From: an uncultured Clostridia bacterium
GTDB lineage: Bacteria; Bacillota; Clostridia; Christensenellales; CAG-314
Length of the DNA stretch: 5,147 nt
Assembly: GCA_934177025.1 (NCBI GenBank)
Contig: CAKPPA010000083.1
Span: 1 to 5,147, forward strand
Reading direction: 5' to 3'
The stretch's first letter is position 1. Each line of letters begins with the position of its first letter. Shown piece after piece: positions 3,321 through 5,147 of this stretch. Below the pieces are notes generated by a model, which did not search any database, had not been told where the DNA came from, and saw nothing but the letters and a program-made list of their open reading frames with translations. Made by a program: the position numbers and the translations under genes.

Positions 3321-5147
3321 ATGAGGAACAACGTAAAACTTCGCGCGTTGTTGCTGATTCTCGTCATGGTGCTTGTTTGCTTTGCAGCATGCGCCGAAGA
3401 ACCGCAACCAACGACCGTAACCGTCTCTTTCGACCTCGGATACGATAGCCTGTGCTACCCGTCCGTCGAAATTAAAAAAGAGACTACCATTACCGAGCCG
3501 AAAACCCCTGTAAGACCCGGCTACAATTTTGTAGGCTGGCAAGTAGGTTCCACGCTCTTTTCGTTCGACACCGCCATTGCGGAAGACACGACGCTTGTTG
3601 CAAAGTGGGAACAACAAATTGAACCGGCTCCGACGTTTGCTGACGTTACCGTTCGCTTTACGAAGGACGGCGTAACCGAAAAGGTAACGATGGAAGACGT
3701 TGCCGTCGGCACCACGGTGGAAGCGTTGCTGAGCGAAAGTGCAATCTACACCGACGCATTGCAACAAAGATACTCGGTAGCATCGTTGACGAACGCAAAC
3801 GGCGAAACCGTTGCACTGACGAGCACCATTTCCGAAGCGGTTACGCTGAAAGTGAAACTTGTTGCGCCTACGGACGTGAACGTAAAAGTTTCGCTCGTGA
3901 AAGGCAACACCACGGAAGAAGTATCCTTCCTCGGAAAAGAAATCGGCACTACCCTGCAAGAACTCCTTGCGCAAAACGAATTTTACAAAACCGCAACGGA
4001 AGCGAACTACTGGGTTTCCGAAGTGAAAAATGCGGCAGACGAAGCAGCGTCCTTGACGGATGCCATTGAAAAAGATGCGTCCTTTACGGTTAAATTAAAC
4101 GCACCGATTGCTAGGGTATTCTTCACCGTAAACGGCGTTACCACGTCGGTAGAGAAGATCCCAGGGAACACGTTTGCAGCCGCAAAAGCCGCTTTTTCGG
4201 AAGACGCGTTTACCAAAACCATGGTGGACGGAGCAGAAAAAACCGTCGGCAAAATTAAAGGCTACTACAAAGACGCAGCGTTCACGACGCCTTACGAGGA
4301 CGGCGACGCAATTAAAAACTTCGGCTACGTTTACGTAAACGTCAACTACACTCCTTCCGCTTACTCGCAAGGAGCAAACATCACCCTGAAAATTTTTGAT
4401 GACGAACCGATGCAAATCAATGCGAAAACGGCACGCATCTCCCAATTGGCGAACCTGTTTAACAACACGACGTACAACGCAAAACTGACTATGAAGGCAA
4501 ACCAAATCGTAAGTGTGGAAAATGCCGAAGGCGTTGTGACGAATGCAGATGCGAACACGTCCTTTTACGTGGTACTGAACAACAGCGTACAATCCGGATT
4601 GAATGCGGCAATGAACGGAATCATTACCGTTACGCAAACCGGCATTACGTACACCAATCCTGTTGTGGAATTGCAAAAAATCAACAAAAACACCCTTGTG
4701 GAAGAATTGAAAACAGGGTTGGATACTTACCTTTCCAGCGCGGCTTTCCAAAACTCCATCAAAACTGCGAACACCACGCAAGCACGCGTTCCGATGATGT
4801 ACGTGAAGTACTTGAACAAAAACTACTACACCGACGACGTGGTGCAAACCGGTTTCCGCGATTTGGTGTTTAACAAAATGGAAACGATTGTCGACTACGA
4901 CGAAAGCACCGGAACTTACACCTTGAACGACGACAAGTGGTTGGATTCCGCCGTGAAAAAACAAGGCTGGTACGGCTACATTGACTACTTGTTTACTTGG
5001 TCGTTAACCTACAACCAGTACAACGACTACTTGCTGAAAACCGGCAAAACCTTGGCGGATAACGAATATGCGAAATATTTGCCGGCAGTGCAAGCATACG
5101 TGGAAAAATGGTCCGTACTGCTGTGCAAAGAACAACTTAACACAAAA
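3321..5147 (+). CDS. Secreted repeat lipoprotein under cobalamin riboswitch control (3' end outside window)
   Basis: The frame runs 609 codons from ATG 3321 to the window end without a stop, so the gene is partial. Residues 1-24 form a lipoprotein signal peptide: a positive N-terminus, a hydrophobic core, then FAAC with the probable lipidated Cys24. Phe at -3 of the lipobox is slightly unusual. Residues about 33-97 are an InlB B-type (Listeria-Bacteroides, Flg_new) repeat, shown by VSFDLG, RPGYNFVGW and TTLVAKWE. Four degenerate ~75-residue beta-rich repeats follow at about 107-181, 184-260, 263-343 and 351-420; the first two share a GTT(V/L)xxLL motif and end in a TLKVKL/SFTVKL strand. Residues 421-609 are mixed, Tyr/Trp-rich and unrecognised. 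The protein is anchored outside the membrane. No known B12 enzyme or transporter domain is visible. Riboswitch control suggests a role in corrinoid capture or a B12-responsive surface function, which is inference. Confidence 0.9.
   Translation, partial: MRNNVKLRALLLILVMVLVCFAACAEEPQPTTVTVSFDLGYDSLCYPSVEIKKETTITEPKTPVRPGYNFVGWQVGSTLFSFDTAIAEDTTLVAKWEQQIEPAPTFADVTVRFTKDGVTEKVTMEDVAVGTTVEALLSESAIYTDALQQRYSVASLTNANGETVALTSTISEAVTLKVKLVAPTDVNVKVSLVKGNTTEEVSFLGKEIGTTLQELLAQNEFYKTATEANYWVSEVKNAADEAASLTDAIEKDASFTVKLNAPIARVFFTVNGVTTSVEKIPGNTFAAAKAAFSEDAFTKTMVDGAEKTVGKIKGYYKDAAFTTPYEDGDAIKNFGYVYVNVNYTPSAYSQGANITLKIFDDEPMQINAKTARISQLANLFNNTTYNAKLTMKANQIVSVENAEGVVTNADANTSFYVVLNNSVQSGLNAAMNGIITVTQTGITYTNPVVELQKINKNTLVEELKTGLDTYLSSAAFQNSIKTANTTQARVPMMYVKYLNKNYYTDDVVQTGFRDLVFNKMETIVDYDESTGTYTLNDDKWLDSAVKKQGWYGYIDYLFTWSLTYNQYNDYLLKTGKTLADNEYAKYLPAVQAYVEKWSVLLCKEQLNTK

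Noticed and set aside
3258..3974. 238-codon open frame on the minus strand
   Set aside because: It is antisense to the lipoprotein gene and its leader, with Arg/Phe/Asn-rich composition and no recognisable domain.
4095..4964. 289-codon open frame on the minus strand
   Set aside because: It lies entirely antisense to the lipoprotein gene, which has a signal peptide, recognisable repeat, promoter and ribosome site. The product (Val/His/Cys/Arg-rich, no domain) looks like a mirror of the biased codon use of the sense gene.

Overview
The window looks like a chromosomal segment of a Gram-positive (Firmicutes/Clostridia-type) bacterium, probably an uncultured gut lineage. The evidence is sigma-A-type promoters with near-consensus -35/-10 boxes, strong rho-independent terminators, a GGAGG ribosome binding site, a tRNA gene with an encoded CCA end, a Tn916-like tyrosine recombinase fragment, and a lipoprotein carrying a Listeria-Bacteroides (InlB B-type) repeat. 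The exact taxon cannot be fixed from the sequence. Base composition is mosaic: 1-287 and the minus-strand block at about 1569-2600 are very AT-rich, while mntP and the lipoprotein gene are clearly richer in G+C.

Left part (1-1310): an extremely AT-rich intergenic stretch ends in a consensus promoter that drives mntP, a manganese efflux pump, with almost no 5' leader. After mntP come three degenerate copies of a ~32-bp A-rich repeat and a short spacer. A tRNA-Leu(CAA) gene follows as a self-contained unit, with its own promoter just upstream and a strong terminator just downstream.

Middle part (1310-2760): this looks like the remains of a mobile element near the tRNA. On the minus strand there is only the N-terminal DNA-binding half of a tyrosine recombinase. 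An AT-rich orphan gene of unknown function follows closely, and its ribosome binding site overlaps the recombinase stop codon. A hairpin terminator closes the pair.

Right part (2760-5147): a textbook promoter starts a roughly 520-nt leader. It holds a canonical cobalamin (B12) riboswitch aptamer, a further potentially structured segment, an intrinsic terminator, a G+C-rich stretch, and a Shine-Dalgarno sequence placed in the loop of a perfect 8-bp hairpin. The leader feeds a large secreted lipoprotein (609 codons seen, open at the window end). It has one InlB-type repeat, then about four degenerate ~75-residue beta-rich repeats and an unrecognised C-terminal region. No known B12 gene is present. 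The most interesting reading is therefore that this lipoprotein is an undescribed surface corrinoid-capture or B12-responsive protein. The riboswitch is read directly from sequence; the function of the lipoprotein is inference.
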